A DNA stretch of 64,000 bases from Saccharomonospora piscinae (GTDB taxonomy: Bacteria > Actinomycetota > Actinomycetes > Mycobacteriales > Pseudonocardiaceae). Shown here piece after piece: positions 56,144 through 63,879 of the stretch. Position 1 is the first letter of the stretch; every line of letters begins with the position of its first letter. Location: assembly GCF_005862235.1 (NCBI RefSeq), contig NZ_VCEK01000001.1, positions 434,001 through 498,000 on the forward strand. Direction: 5' to 3'. The notes under the pieces are model-generated. The model was not told the origin of the DNA and did no database searches. It saw nothing but the letters and a program-made list of their open reading frames with translations. The position numbers were made by a program, and so were the translations under genes.

Positions 56144-56647
56144 ATGCAGTACCTGTCCCAGGGTGGGGTTTCCTCCCTCGAGACGAGCCGCGCGGCGTGG
56201 GAACTCGACGCGCGCGTCGACCAGGCGTTCCGGCGGGCCCGCGAGGCCCGCCAGCAGATGCAGGACGCCGAAAGCCGCCTCGCGGCGAAGTCCGCACCAC
56301 CCACGGACGAGGAGATCGAGCGGATCCGGCTCTTCGTACTCGGCCACGCCAGGACCCCGGAGTGGGAGCGGGTGATCGAACTGATCAACCGGGGCCTGCT
56401 GAGCTGGCGGGAGGTCACCGACGGGCTGGCCACCGGGCGGCTGGACCACCGTGTCGCGGCGGCGTTCGACTCGCTGTCGAAGGTCCCGCCCGCGAGTGAG
56501 GCTGCGCTGGCCGAGATCGGGGTGATCCGGACCGAGCCCGCCGACGACGAACCCGAACCACCCACGCCGGGCAGGCCGGTGGCGCGTGGCCCCCGCGAGG
56601 ACGACGAGGAGTCGTTCTTCGACGACCCCCTCGCCAGGGGGCGCTAA
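56144..56647 (+). CDS. Small helical protein with acidic tail, partner of the WXG-like gene
   Basis: A 167-residue protein. The first 60 residues are a coiled coil (AWELDARVDQAFRRAREARQQMQDAESRLAAK). A compact helical part follows (TPEWERVIELINRGLLSWREVTDGLATGRLDHRV), and the C-terminal 50 residues are Pro/Glu/Asp-rich, ending EESFFDDPLARGR. The size and acidic tail recall chaperone- or scaffold-like partners of type VII substrates. A similar acidic Pro/Glu tail ends the partial gene at the window edge. The start follows CAGGAGG. I do not recognise a named family. Confidence 0.6.
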   Translation: MQYLSQGGVSSLETSRAAWELDARVDQAFRRAREARQQMQDAESRLAAKSAPPTDEEIERIRLFVLGHARTPEWERVIELINRGLLSWREVTDGLATGRLDHRVAAAFDSLSKVPPASEAALAEIGVIRTEPADDEPEPPTPGRPVARGPREDDEESFFDDPLARGR

Positions 56648-56675
56648 GAGAGCCCCTAACCCGCCTCTTCGATCA
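56644..56675. repeat. Degenerate left end of the MITE-like element
   Basis: CTAAGAGAGCCCCTAAC followed by CTTCGATCA resembles the left end of the 168-bp element (CTAAGAGCCCCTGACAC, then GTTCGATCA) with small gaps. No matching right end is found nearby. It overlaps the stop codon (TAA at 56645) of the preceding gene, as the 61-bp copy does for its neighbour. Confidence 0.45.
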
Positions 56676-56749
56676 TTCCGACCCTGCCGGGGACTGACTC
56701 CCGGTAGCCTCCTCCCCACGCGTGGTGAGACACGGAGTGGGCGGGCGAG

Positions 56750-57874
56750 GTGGAACGGACCGGGGAGTCGGTGCGGCGGCTGGGGCGGTTCGGCCGCCGG
56801 TACGCTGCTGCCCTGCGCCTGGCGATCCTCCTGCCGCTCGGCACCATCGCGCTGCTGCGGGCGGGCCCCGCCCACCTGCCCGCCACGGTGCTGGTCGTCG
56901 CTGTCGTGGTGCTGTGGACCGCGGCGTACTGCTGGTGGTCGGCGAGGTCGGAAAGCCCGGCGCCGGTGGTCGCCGACGTGCTCGTCCTGCTCGCCGTGTC
57001 GTCCAGCGTCCTCGTCACCGACGCGGTCGAGGACGTCAACGTCGGCTGGCTGCGGCTGCTGATCACCTTCGCGTGCGTGGCCTGGCAGTGGCACACCCCG
57101 CCGCTGACGGGTGGCCTCGCGGCGCTGGTCAGCTGCGGCGGGCTGGTCGCGGTGGTCGCGCTGGCCGGTGGAGAGGCACCGCTGCTGCGTTCGGTGGCCT
57201 GGGCGGCGATGGCCGCGCTGCTGTCCCGGGCCAGCTGGACACTCGTGCGGCGCGCCGCCCGGCGCGCCGACCGCGCCGCGGACGAGGCCGCGCTGGCACG
57301 CCGGGAGGCCCTCGTCGCGACGGCCGTGCGTGCCGAGGAACGCGACCTGGCCACCGCGCTGCACGACACGGCGGCCACCACCCTGCTGATGGTGGGCACC
57401 GGCCAGGTGTCCGGCTCGGCCGAGTGGCTTCCCGGCCAGGCTCGGCGTGACCTCGACCGGCTGCGCTCCGATCCCGGCCACGCCACCGGGCACACGGACC
57501 TCGTCGATCTGGTGCGCACCGGCCTGGCCACCACGCGACTGCGTGTCGACTTCGACGCGCCACCGTCGCTGCGGGTGCCGTCCGGGGTCGCCCGCGCGAT
57601 CGCCGACGCGGCCGGTGAGGCGCTGGCCAACGTGCGCCGCCACGCCGGAACGGACGAGGCCACCGTCCGCCTGACCGGGGACACCACCGGGTTGCGGCTC
57701 GACATCGTGGACAAGGGCGCCGGTTTCGACACCGCCGACGTCGCGGTCACCCGGCGCGGGCTGCGCGAGTCCGTCCATGGCCGCCTGAGCCGCATCGGCG
57801 GCTGCGCCACCGTGACCTCGGCCCCGGGCGAGGGCACCGTCGTCGAGCTGGCCTGGAGCGCGCGGCATGACTGA
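56750..57874 (+). CDS. Membrane sensor histidine kinase (HisKA_3-like)
   Basis: A 374-residue kinase with about six N-terminal helices to residue 165, then a linker coil. The phosphoacceptor is probably His205 in ERDLATALHDTAATTLL, the HisKA_3 pattern. The ATPase domain shows an N-box (ADAAGEALANVRRHAG), DKGAGFD as G1, and the closing TSAPGEGTVVELAW. GTG 56750 starts the operon. It overlaps the next gene by 8 bases. The stimulus is unknown; flanking type VII genes suggest an envelope signal. Confidence 0.85.
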   Translation: MERTGESVRRLGRFGRRYAAALRLAILLPLGTIALLRAGPAHLPATVLVVAVVVLWTAAYCWWSARSESPAPVVADVLVLLAVSSSVLVTDAVEDVNVGWLRLLITFACVAWQWHTPPLTGGLAALVSCGGLVAVVALAGGEAPLLRSVAWAAMAALLSRASWTLVRRAARRADRAADEAALARREALVATAVRAEERDLATALHDTAATTLLMVGTGQVSGSAEWLPGQARRDLDRLRSDPGHATGHTDLVDLVRTGLATTRLRVDFDAPPSLRVPSGVARAIADAAGEALANVRRHAGTDEATVRLTGDTTGLRLDIVDKGAGFDTADVAVTRRGLRESVHGRLSRIGGCATVTSAPGEGTVVELAWSARHD

Positions 57875-58997
57875 CACCGGTGGGGCGGAGATCCACGCGG
57901 CTCTGTGGCGCGGGCTGCGGATCGCGGTGCTGCTCGTCGCCGTCGTGGTGCTCGCGGGGCTGTCGCTGCCCAACCTGGTCCGCAGGATCGACACCTACGA
58001 ACCGTCCACCGCACAGTGGATCTCCTTCGCGGCGCTGGCCGCCGTGCTGGCCGTCGAGGCGGTCCTGGTCGTCGGCGGGCGTACCTGGGCCCGCCTGCGC
58101 GTGCCCGCGATCGCCCTGGTGCTCGCCGCGTCCGCGCTGTCCTACGCCACCCTCCCCGATGGCAAGACGTCCACCGCCGTGGACTGGGTCTTCGGGGTCG
58201 CGAACTGGGTCGGCCTGGTCGTCCTGCTCGACCGCCCGCTCCGGACGTTGCTGGCGTTCCTCGCCGCACACGAGGTGACGGCCGTGGTGAACCTGGTGGT
58301 CTCCGACGAGGTGAGCCGGGCCGCGGTACTGCGGCTGGCCACCGGCTCGGTCAGCGTCCTCGGCTACCCGCTGTGCGCGGCGGTGGTGACCACGGCACTG
58401 CACCGGATCGCCACCTCGTCCGCCTCGGCGCGGCAGGAGGCCGACCGGGTGCGCACCGAGGAGGCCGTGGCCGTGGAGACGCACCGCCGCAGGCGGCAGC
58501 GGCTCGCCGAGCTGTCCGCGACGACGACGCCGCTGCTGGAGGGGCTGGCCCGAGGGGACCTGTCCCCGGAGGACGCGGCGGTGCAACGGCGCTGTGCCAT
58601 CGAGGCGGCCCGGATGCGGCGTCTGTTCGCCGAGGTCGACGCGGTGCCCGACCCGCTGCTGCACGAGATCCGCCACTGCGCCGACATCGCCGATCGCAAA
58701 GGGGTGCTCGTGGAACTCGACAGCCGGGGGAAGTGGCCCACACCGCCGCTCGCCGTGCGACGGGACCTCACCGAACCCGCGCTCACCGCGCTCGCCACCG
58801 CGTCGAGCACCGCCCGCGTCACGGTCACAGGAGACGCGGAGCTGGTGTCGGTCAGCGTCGTCGCGGACTGCGGCACGCTCGACGTCGCGGACCCGGCGAC
58901 GCCCGGTGTGCGGGTGGAGTCGTTCACCGACGAGGACACGACCTGGATGGAGGTCAGATGGCAGCCGATCCGGCGGCAGACGCTGTCACGGCAGTGA
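57867..58997 (+). CDS. Membrane sensor-like protein with degenerate kinase domain
   Basis: A 376-residue protein with about five to six N-terminal helices (to about 180) and a cytoplasmic part. The cytoplasmic part has HRRRRQRLAELSATTTPLLEGLARGDLSPED (about 205-235), where kinases of this group have dimerisation/phosphoacceptor helices, and a C-terminal alpha-beta domain (VRVESF, MEVRWQP). No N-box Asn, DxGxG or G2 motif is visible, so ATP binding is doubtful. It overlaps both the kinase upstream (8 bases) and the response regulator downstream (40 bases). It may be a co-sensor or heterodimer partner. Confidence 0.7.
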   Translation: MTDTGGAEIHAALWRGLRIAVLLVAVVVLAGLSLPNLVRRIDTYEPSTAQWISFAALAAVLAVEAVLVVGGRTWARLRVPAIALVLAASALSYATLPDGKTSTAVDWVFGVANWVGLVVLLDRPLRTLLAFLAAHEVTAVVNLVVSDEVSRAAVLRLATGSVSVLGYPLCAAVVTTALHRIATSSASARQEADRVRTEEAVAVETHRRRRQRLAELSATTTPLLEGLARGDLSPEDAAVQRRCAIEAARMRRLFAEVDAVPDPLLHEIRHCADIADRKGVLVELDSRGKWPTPPLAVRRDLTEPALTALATASSTARVTVTGDAELVSVSVVADCGTLDVADPATPGVRVESFTDEDTTWMEVRWQPIRRQTLSRQ

Positions 58998-59641
58998 TCG
59001 TCGACGACCACGCGGCCATCGCCGCCGGTGTCCGGTACTGGTGCGAGAGCGCGGTCCCGCCGATCGTCCTCGTGGACGCTGAGGCCAGCCTCGCGGGGGT
59101 CTGGACCGGTCCGGGAGCGGCGGCCGACGTGGTCATCTTCGACCTGGAACTGGTGCCGGGCAAGCCGGAGTTCGGGGAGCTGCGGCGACTGGTCGACAGC
59201 GGGCGCAGGGTGGTCGTCTACTCCCAGCACTCCGACAACGCCACGGCCATCAAGTGCGTCGATCTCGGCGCGCTCGCCTACCTGACCAAGCGCGAGGGAC
59301 AGGAGCATCTGGTGCCCGCCATCCGCGCCGCCGCCGGCGGCTCCTCCTACACCGCACCGTCCCTGTCCGGCGCCCTGATGTCCGACGACACACCCGACCG
59401 GCCGCGGCTGTCTCCCCGGGAGATCGAGGTGCTGCGCGCCTGGTTCGCCTCGGCCTCGAAACGGCTGGTCGCGGCGAAACTGCATCTCACCGAGAAGACC
59501 GTCGACACCTACATCTCCCGGGTCCGGGCGAAGTACGCCGGGGTGGGCCGGACCGCGAGTACGAAGAGCGAACTGGTCAGCCGCGCCCTTGACGACGGGC
59601 TCATCACGCTGGCCGAACTCAACGAGACGAACGCCGGCTGA
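58958..59641 (+). CDS. NarL/FixJ-type response regulator
   Basis: A 227-residue regulator. The receiver domain starts AVIVDDHAAIAAGV with the acidic pair, has phosphoacceptor Asp62 (VVIFDLEL) and the conserved Lys in AYLTKREG. The C-terminal LuxR-type helix-turn-helix is LSPREIEVLRAWF followed by KRLVAAKLHLTEKTVDTYISRVRAKY. ATG 58958 lies inside the preceding gene, a 40-base overlap with strong translational coupling. It should be phosphorylated by the first kinase of the operon. Confidence 0.9.
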   Translation: MAADPAADAVTAVIVDDHAAIAAGVRYWCESAVPPIVLVDAEASLAGVWTGPGAAADVVIFDLELVPGKPEFGELRRLVDSGRRVVVYSQHSDNATAIKCVDLGALAYLTKREGQEHLVPAIRAAAGGSSYTAPSLSGALMSDDTPDRPRLSPREIEVLRAWFASASKRLVAAKLHLTEKTVDTYISRVRAKYAGVGRTASTKSELVSRALDDGLITLAELNETNAG

Positions 59642-59655
59642 CCACCCGCCCGAGC

Positions 59656-60228
59656 CTATGCGCGGCCACCGCAGGCCCGCAGCATGTCGCGGGCGCACTC
59701 CACCAACTCGGCCCGGGTGAGTACCGGCCCCGCACCGGCGACGGCGTCGAACAGCATCCCGTCGAACCAGGCGACGAGCATCGCCGCGTGCCGCCGGGGG
59801 GTGTCCGAGCCGAGCGAGACGACCACCTCGGCCGCGCGGTCCCGCAGCCGGGCACCGCCCCGGTCGTACACGGCGCGCAGGCCGGGCCGCCGGTCGGCCT
59901 CCAACGCCAGCTCGTACCGGGCCAGTGTCCGCGAGCGCCCCGCCGTGATGCTGTGGTGCAGCAGGGCGGCGAGAGCCAGGGCGAGTTCGTCGACGTCAGG
60001 GGCACTGTGGTCGACATCGAGTTCGGTGTGCTCGACGTCGAGTTCGACGATGCGCCCGAACGCCAGCTCGACCAGCGCGCCGCGCGTCCGGGCGTAGTAG
60101 GAGGTCGAGCCCGCCGGGAGACCGGCTTCGCTGTCGACGGCGCGGTGAGTGAGCCCGCGCAGCCCGTCGCGTGCGACCACCTCGATCGCGGCGTCACCGA
60201 GGCGGGCCACTCGTGCTGACGTCGGCAT
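59656..60228 (-). CDS. TetR-family transcriptional repressor
   Basis: A 190-residue regulator with the helix-turn-helix ARLGDAAIEVVARDGLRGLTHRAVDSEAGLPAGSTSYYARTRGALVELA and a ligand-binding helical C-terminal domain. The start is ATG 60228. It is divergent from a FAD-dependent monooxygenase across a 71-base promoter holding two near-identical palindromes. It very probably represses itself and the monooxygenase until a phenolic or drug-like substrate is bound. Confidence 0.9.
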   Translation of the reverse strand: MPTSARVARLGDAAIEVVARDGLRGLTHRAVDSEAGLPAGSTSYYARTRGALVELAFGRIVELDVEHTELDVDHSAPDVDELALALAALLHHSITAGRSRTLARYELALEADRRPGLRAVYDRGGARLRDRAAEVVVSLGSDTPRRHAAMLVAWFDGMLFDAVAGAGPVLTRAELVECARDMLRACGGRA

Positions 60229-60248
60229 CCCGCCAGTGTAGACACGGG

Positions 60249-60289
60249 CTCTACGGACGTAGAGTACTGTGCGCTCTACAGACGTAGAG
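60249..60289. promoter_or_regulatory. Tandem TetR operators
   Basis: CTCTACGGACGTAGAG (60249-60264) and CTCTACAGACGTAGAG (60274-60289) differ at one base and lie 25 bases apart. Each is a dyad with arms CTCTACG or CTCTAC and CGTAGAG. The first overlaps a likely TAGAGT promoter box; the second includes the AGAGGAG ribosome site of the monooxygenase gene. They are excellent candidate sites for the adjacent TetR protein. Confidence 0.8.
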
Positions 60290-60299
60290 GAGTGGCAAC

Positions 60300-61445
60300 G
60301 TGCGCACAGCGATCGTCATCGGCGGCGGTATCGGCGGACTCAGCGCGGCGATCGGGCTGCGCAAGGCGGGGTGGCAGGCCACCGTGGTGGAACAGGCGCC
60401 GGAGCTCACCGCGGTGGGCGCCGGGATCACGTTGTGGCCCAATGCCGTGCGCGCGCTCGACGAGCTCGGACTCGGCCCCGCGCTCCGGCCGCTGCTCACC
60501 ACCCAGCCCCCGGCGGCGATCCGCGACCGGCGCGGTCGGGTCCTGATGGAGTTCGGCGGCGCCTCCCTCGAACAATTGCTCGGGAAGCCGCTCGTCGCAC
60601 TGCACCGCGCGACGCTGATCGCGCTGTTGCGCGACGCGCTGCCCGCCGGGTCGCTACGCACCGGTGCGGAAGTGGCCGCGGTGAGCAGGGACGGTGAGAT
60701 CACCTACCGCGACGGGACCGGTGAGCGCGCGGACCTCGTCGTCGGTGCCGACGGGATCAACAGCACGGTGCGCGCGTCACTGTGGCCGGAGCACGCGGCG
60801 ACCGTCTCCGCCGGGTACTCGGCCTTCCGCGCGGTCACCCGGCCCCGTCCCGGCATCACACTCGGCACCACGCTAGGGCCGGGCACGGAGTTCGGCACCG
60901 TGCCGCTGGTGGACGGCGACCTCTACTGGTACGCCTCACTGGCCGCGCCGACAGGCCAGGCACCCGGCGACGTCAAAACGTTTCTGCGCCAGCACCTGCG
61001 GGACTGGCCGCAGCCACTGCGCGCGCTGGTCGACGACACGCCCGCCGACGCGATCCTGCACCACGAGCTGCGCGTCCTCCGGCGCCGTCTCCCCCACTAC
61101 GTCACGGGCCGCGTGGCGCTGCTCGGCGACGCCGCCCACGCCATGACACCGTTTCTCGGCCAGGGCGGCTGCCAGGCCATCGAGGACGCCGTCGTGCTGG
61201 CGGCCTCGCTGGCGGGCGGCACCGACACCGCCGACGCGCTCGCCCGTTACGACCGGGAGCGCAGACCGCGTACCCGCGCGATCGTGGCGGACTCGGCCAG
61301 GATGGGCGCGCTCCACAACCGGCCCCGAAACCCGCGGCTGATCGCCGTGCGCAACGCGATCCTGCGCGGAGTGCCCGCGTCCGTGACGACGCGGCTCGCC
61401 GCGCGGCCGGTCCGCTGGAGCCCGCCGCCCATCACGCCGCGCTGA
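60300..61445 (+). CDS. FAD-dependent monooxygenase (aromatic hydroxylase type)
   Basis: A 381-residue class A flavoprotein monooxygenase. The FAD motif VIGGGIGGLSAAIGLRKAGW (from residue 5), the VVGADGINSTVR (DG motif, about 148) and GRVALLGDAAHAMTPFLGQGGCQAIEDA (GD motif) are all intact. Such enzymes hydroxylate phenolic or antibiotic-like compounds with NAD(P)H and oxygen. GTG 60300 is preceded by AGAGGAG. The divergent TetR gene and the two operators imply induction by its substrate. Confidence 0.9.
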   Translation: MRTAIVIGGGIGGLSAAIGLRKAGWQATVVEQAPELTAVGAGITLWPNAVRALDELGLGPALRPLLTTQPPAAIRDRRGRVLMEFGGASLEQLLGKPLVALHRATLIALLRDALPAGSLRTGAEVAAVSRDGEITYRDGTGERADLVVGADGINSTVRASLWPEHAATVSAGYSAFRAVTRPRPGITLGTTLGPGTEFGTVPLVDGDLYWYASLAAPTGQAPGDVKTFLRQHLRDWPQPLRALVDDTPADAILHHELRVLRRRLPHYVTGRVALLGDAAHAMTPFLGQGGCQAIEDAVVLAASLAGGTDTADALARYDRERRPRTRAIVADSARMGALHNRPRNPRLIAVRNAILRGVPASVTTRLAARPVRWSPPPITPR

Positions 61446-61457
61446 CCGCGGGCCCGC

Positions 61458-62810
61458 TCACCGGGGCAGCGGAGGCGGGGTCGGGACCGCACCCGTGGGG
61501 GCGGGACCGCTGGGAAGCGAGGTGTCCACAATGGTCGCCCTCGGCTGCGCGGGCACGTCGGGCTCGTCGGGCAGCACCGACTGCGCGACCTCCGCGCCCT
61601 TCAGCCCGCCCACCAGCGCCCCGGCCACCCCGCCGATCACCGATCCGGCCGGGCCGGCGCCCGAGCCGAACAGCGCGCCCGAGGCCGCACTGCCGAGCGT
61701 GCTGCCCAGCAACGTGCCCGCCGTGGTGCCCGCGATACCGCCCACGGTTCGCACCCCCGCCTCGGTCCAGCTCTGCCCACCCTGCGAGGCGTTCCACGCC
61801 TCGATCCCGGCGGTGAGGCCACTGCCCACGAACGGAGTCGCCTTGAGGGCCTTGGTGAGCGCGCCCTCCGAGATCCCGGCCTTGGCCGCGATGTCCGACA
61901 GTCCCGCCGACTGCGGGTGCGCGGCCAGTGCGGCCCGCACCTCGTGGGGCAGTCCCGCGGTGTACCGGTCGTAGTCGCTGATCAGCTTCCGGTACTTCGA
62001 CACGTCGTCGCCCGCCTCCTCGGCCTGCCGGATGAGCTGGGCCTTCTCCGCCTCGCTGAGTGAGGCGATCTGGCCGGTCGACAGGCTGTTCAGCAGCGTG
62101 GACTCCCGGAGCACCGCGGCCCCCAGGTTCCGGAACGCGTCGAGTCGGTCGCTGTGGATGGACTGCGGCACGGCGACGATTCCCGCGACGGTCATCCCCA
62201 GGGGTGTGCCGATGACGTAGTCGTCGACCTTGCTGCCGTCGGCCGGGGCAAGCTCGGCGCGCAGCGTCTCGTGTGCGTCGTACTCCCGCTGGCGCGCGTC
62301 CCCCACCGTGTCGGCGCACTGGTTGAACAACGTCGCGAGCCGGTTGTACTCCTTCGCCTCGTCCTGCCACGCCCGCAGGGCCGCCTGGTAGTCGTTGATC
62401 CGGTCCGTGGCGTGCGCCGATCCCACCGGAGCGATGCCGGGCTTCGGCCCCGGCGGCTGCGGCGGCAGGATGAACGGCTCCTGCACGGTGAGGCCACCCG
62501 CGGTCGCGGTGGCGAGGGTGTCCGCCATCGTGTCCTGCACGCCCGTCAGCGCGGCGGCGAACTCCGTGAGCGCGCGCATCGCCTCCTGGCAGGTGAAGGC
62601 CAGGTCGTCGGCCGTCCGGGTGGGCTGGTGGGCCTCCGCGTCGAACGCCTGGTGGGCCGGACCCTCCCAGCCCGACTCGGCGGTGCCGCGCGCGTACCGG
62701 CTCTGGTCCCCGGCTTTCTGCACCCAGCCCGCGTAGGCGTCCAGTGCCTCGGCGGCGGCCACGCACGACGCGGGTCCGCCGTGGACGAGGGTGTTCAGCG
62801 CAGTGGTCAT
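61458..62810 (-). CDS. WXG-domain protein with glycine-zipper tail (type VII substrate candidate)
   Basis: A 450-residue protein without a signal peptide. The N-terminal 100 residues form a WXG-like helical hairpin with GWEGPAHQAFDAEA (Trp48-Glu-Gly). A second coil-rich region (about 130-230) follows. About 345-410 is a glycine-zipper hydrophobic stretch (GGIAGTTAGTLLGSTLGSA, then GGVAGALVGGLKG) that could insert in membranes, and the tail is Pro-rich. This architecture is seen in secreted effectors, but no catalytic toxin domain is visible. It lies downstream of two small genes with the same orientation, forming one unit with them. Confidence 0.72.
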   Translation of the reverse strand: MTTALNTLVHGGPASCVAAAEALDAYAGWVQKAGDQSRYARGTAESGWEGPAHQAFDAEAHQPTRTADDLAFTCQEAMRALTEFAAALTGVQDTMADTLATATAGGLTVQEPFILPPQPPGPKPGIAPVGSAHATDRINDYQAALRAWQDEAKEYNRLATLFNQCADTVGDARQREYDAHETLRAELAPADGSKVDDYVIGTPLGMTVAGIVAVPQSIHSDRLDAFRNLGAAVLRESTLLNSLSTGQIASLSEAEKAQLIRQAEEAGDDVSKYRKLISDYDRYTAGLPHEVRAALAAHPQSAGLSDIAAKAGISEGALTKALKATPFVGSGLTAGIEAWNASQGGQSWTEAGVRTVGGIAGTTAGTLLGSTLGSAASGALFGSGAGPAGSVIGGVAGALVGGLKGAEVAQSVLPDEPDVPAQPRATIVDTSLPSGPAPTGAVPTPPPLPR

Positions 62811-62845
62811 GCTGTCGTCGCCTTCCTGCGGCGCGGAAGCCCTGT

Positions 62846-63211
62846 TCAGGCTTCGGGGTCGGGTGCGGTCTCGGTCGTGCGGTCGGGGGCGTCCTTCAGC
62901 GGATCGCCGCCCTGCTGGACGTGTTCGAGGTGGTACTGCGCGACGTAGCGCAGCTCGCCCTCGCTGGTGTTCTCGATGTCGGCGTAGCCGCCTGCGGCCA
63001 CATGGACCCGGTCGCTGATCGCGTCGAAGGTCTCGGCCAGCGCCACCCCGACCGACAGCAGGCCCAGAATGGTGGACCCGACGTAGGCCGACGACGCTCC
63101 CGCGTCGGGCGCCGTGACGTCCACGGCCAGTCCCGTGTCGATCGACCCGGCTGCGGACTCCATCCCTGCCGCGGCCTGCCGCAATGCCTCCGGATCGGCG
63201 CGGAAACCCAT
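62846..63211 (-). CDS. Small ESX-like helical protein
   Basis: A 121-residue protein. FRADPEALRQAAAGMESAAGSIDTGLAV is the usual first helix of WXG100/ESX-like proteins, followed by SAYVGSTILGLLSVGVALAETFDAISDRVHVAAGGYADIENTSEGEL, the second helix with the typical YADIE ending. The WXG turn itself is not obvious. Its start shares a base with the stop of the upstream gene (TGATG), so both are coupled, and the large WXG-domain gene follows 35 bases on. It may be the helper partner for secretion. Confidence 0.72.
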   Translation of the reverse strand: MGFRADPEALRQAAAGMESAAGSIDTGLAVDVTAPDAGASSAYVGSTILGLLSVGVALAETFDAISDRVHVAAGGYADIENTSEGELRYVAQYHLEHVQQGGDPLKDAPDRTTETAPDPEA

Positions 63212-63879
63212 CAGTTCTCCGTTCGGTGTCGGGGGAAGTCGGTGTCCCGGCGTTGCCCCGGCACGGCGGCGTCGACCGCCACGGTGCCGGCGCCGGTCTG
63301 GCTGACGATGTGGTCGAGCCGGTCCGCGCGGACCGACACCGCCGCCCTTCGTTGTCCCAGCTCGGCCCGCAGCCTGGCCAGCGAGGTGTAGGCGAGCAGG
63401 ACCGGCTCGCCGCGCTCCCCCTCGGCCATCTCGACGGCGGGCCTGGTCGTGCCGACCGAGCCGGGGCGCACCGGCAGCCACAGCATCGAGGTGTCGGGAA
63501 TCGCCGGGTCGATCAACGGCAGCGGCTCGCGCTCGTGGCGGTCCGGCTCGGGGTAGTGCACACCGCCGGGTGGGACGACGTCCACCGCGACGTACGGGCG
63601 GGGGTCGAGCCGCAGGCACGCCTCCCGGAGTTCGTCGACGCTCACCCGCACGAAGGGCTGGCCGGGCCCCCGGCACACCGCCACGGGCACGAACGCCGTG
63701 TACGCCCACACCACGAGGTCGTGGCGTGGCGTCTCATACACCTCGACATCGCCGCCCGGCAGCGTCAGCACGAACAGCTCGGTGCCACCGGCGAGTTCCA
63801 GCTCGTCGAGTGGTCGCAGCGCCCGCCGGTCGAACGGGCGCAGCGCACCGGGCGCGGCGGTGCGGGACCGGCCGGTCAT
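63211..63879 (-). CDS. SseB/SAV_915-like protein near type VII genes
   Basis: A 222-residue soluble protein. The C-terminal half, LWLPVRPG with GEPVLLAYTSLARLRAELGQRRAAVSVRADRLDHIV, resembles the SseB N-terminal or SAV_915 fold common beside ESX-type substrate genes in pseudonocardials. The N-terminal half (ELFVLTLPGGDVEVYETPRHDLVVWAYTAFVPVAV) may be a second related domain. ATG 63879 follows GAGGGAACG. It overlaps the upstream gene by ATGA and the downstream ESX-like gene by one base. Confidence 0.65.
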   Translation of the reverse strand: MTGRSRTAAPGALRPFDRRALRPLDELELAGGTELFVLTLPGGDVEVYETPRHDLVVWAYTAFVPVAVCRGPGQPFVRVSVDELREACLRLDPRPYVAVDVVPPGGVHYPEPDRHEREPLPLIDPAIPDTSMLWLPVRPGSVGTTRPAVEMAEGERGEPVLLAYTSLARLRAELGQRRAAVSVRADRLDHIVSQTGAGTVAVDAAVPGQRRDTDFPRHRTEN

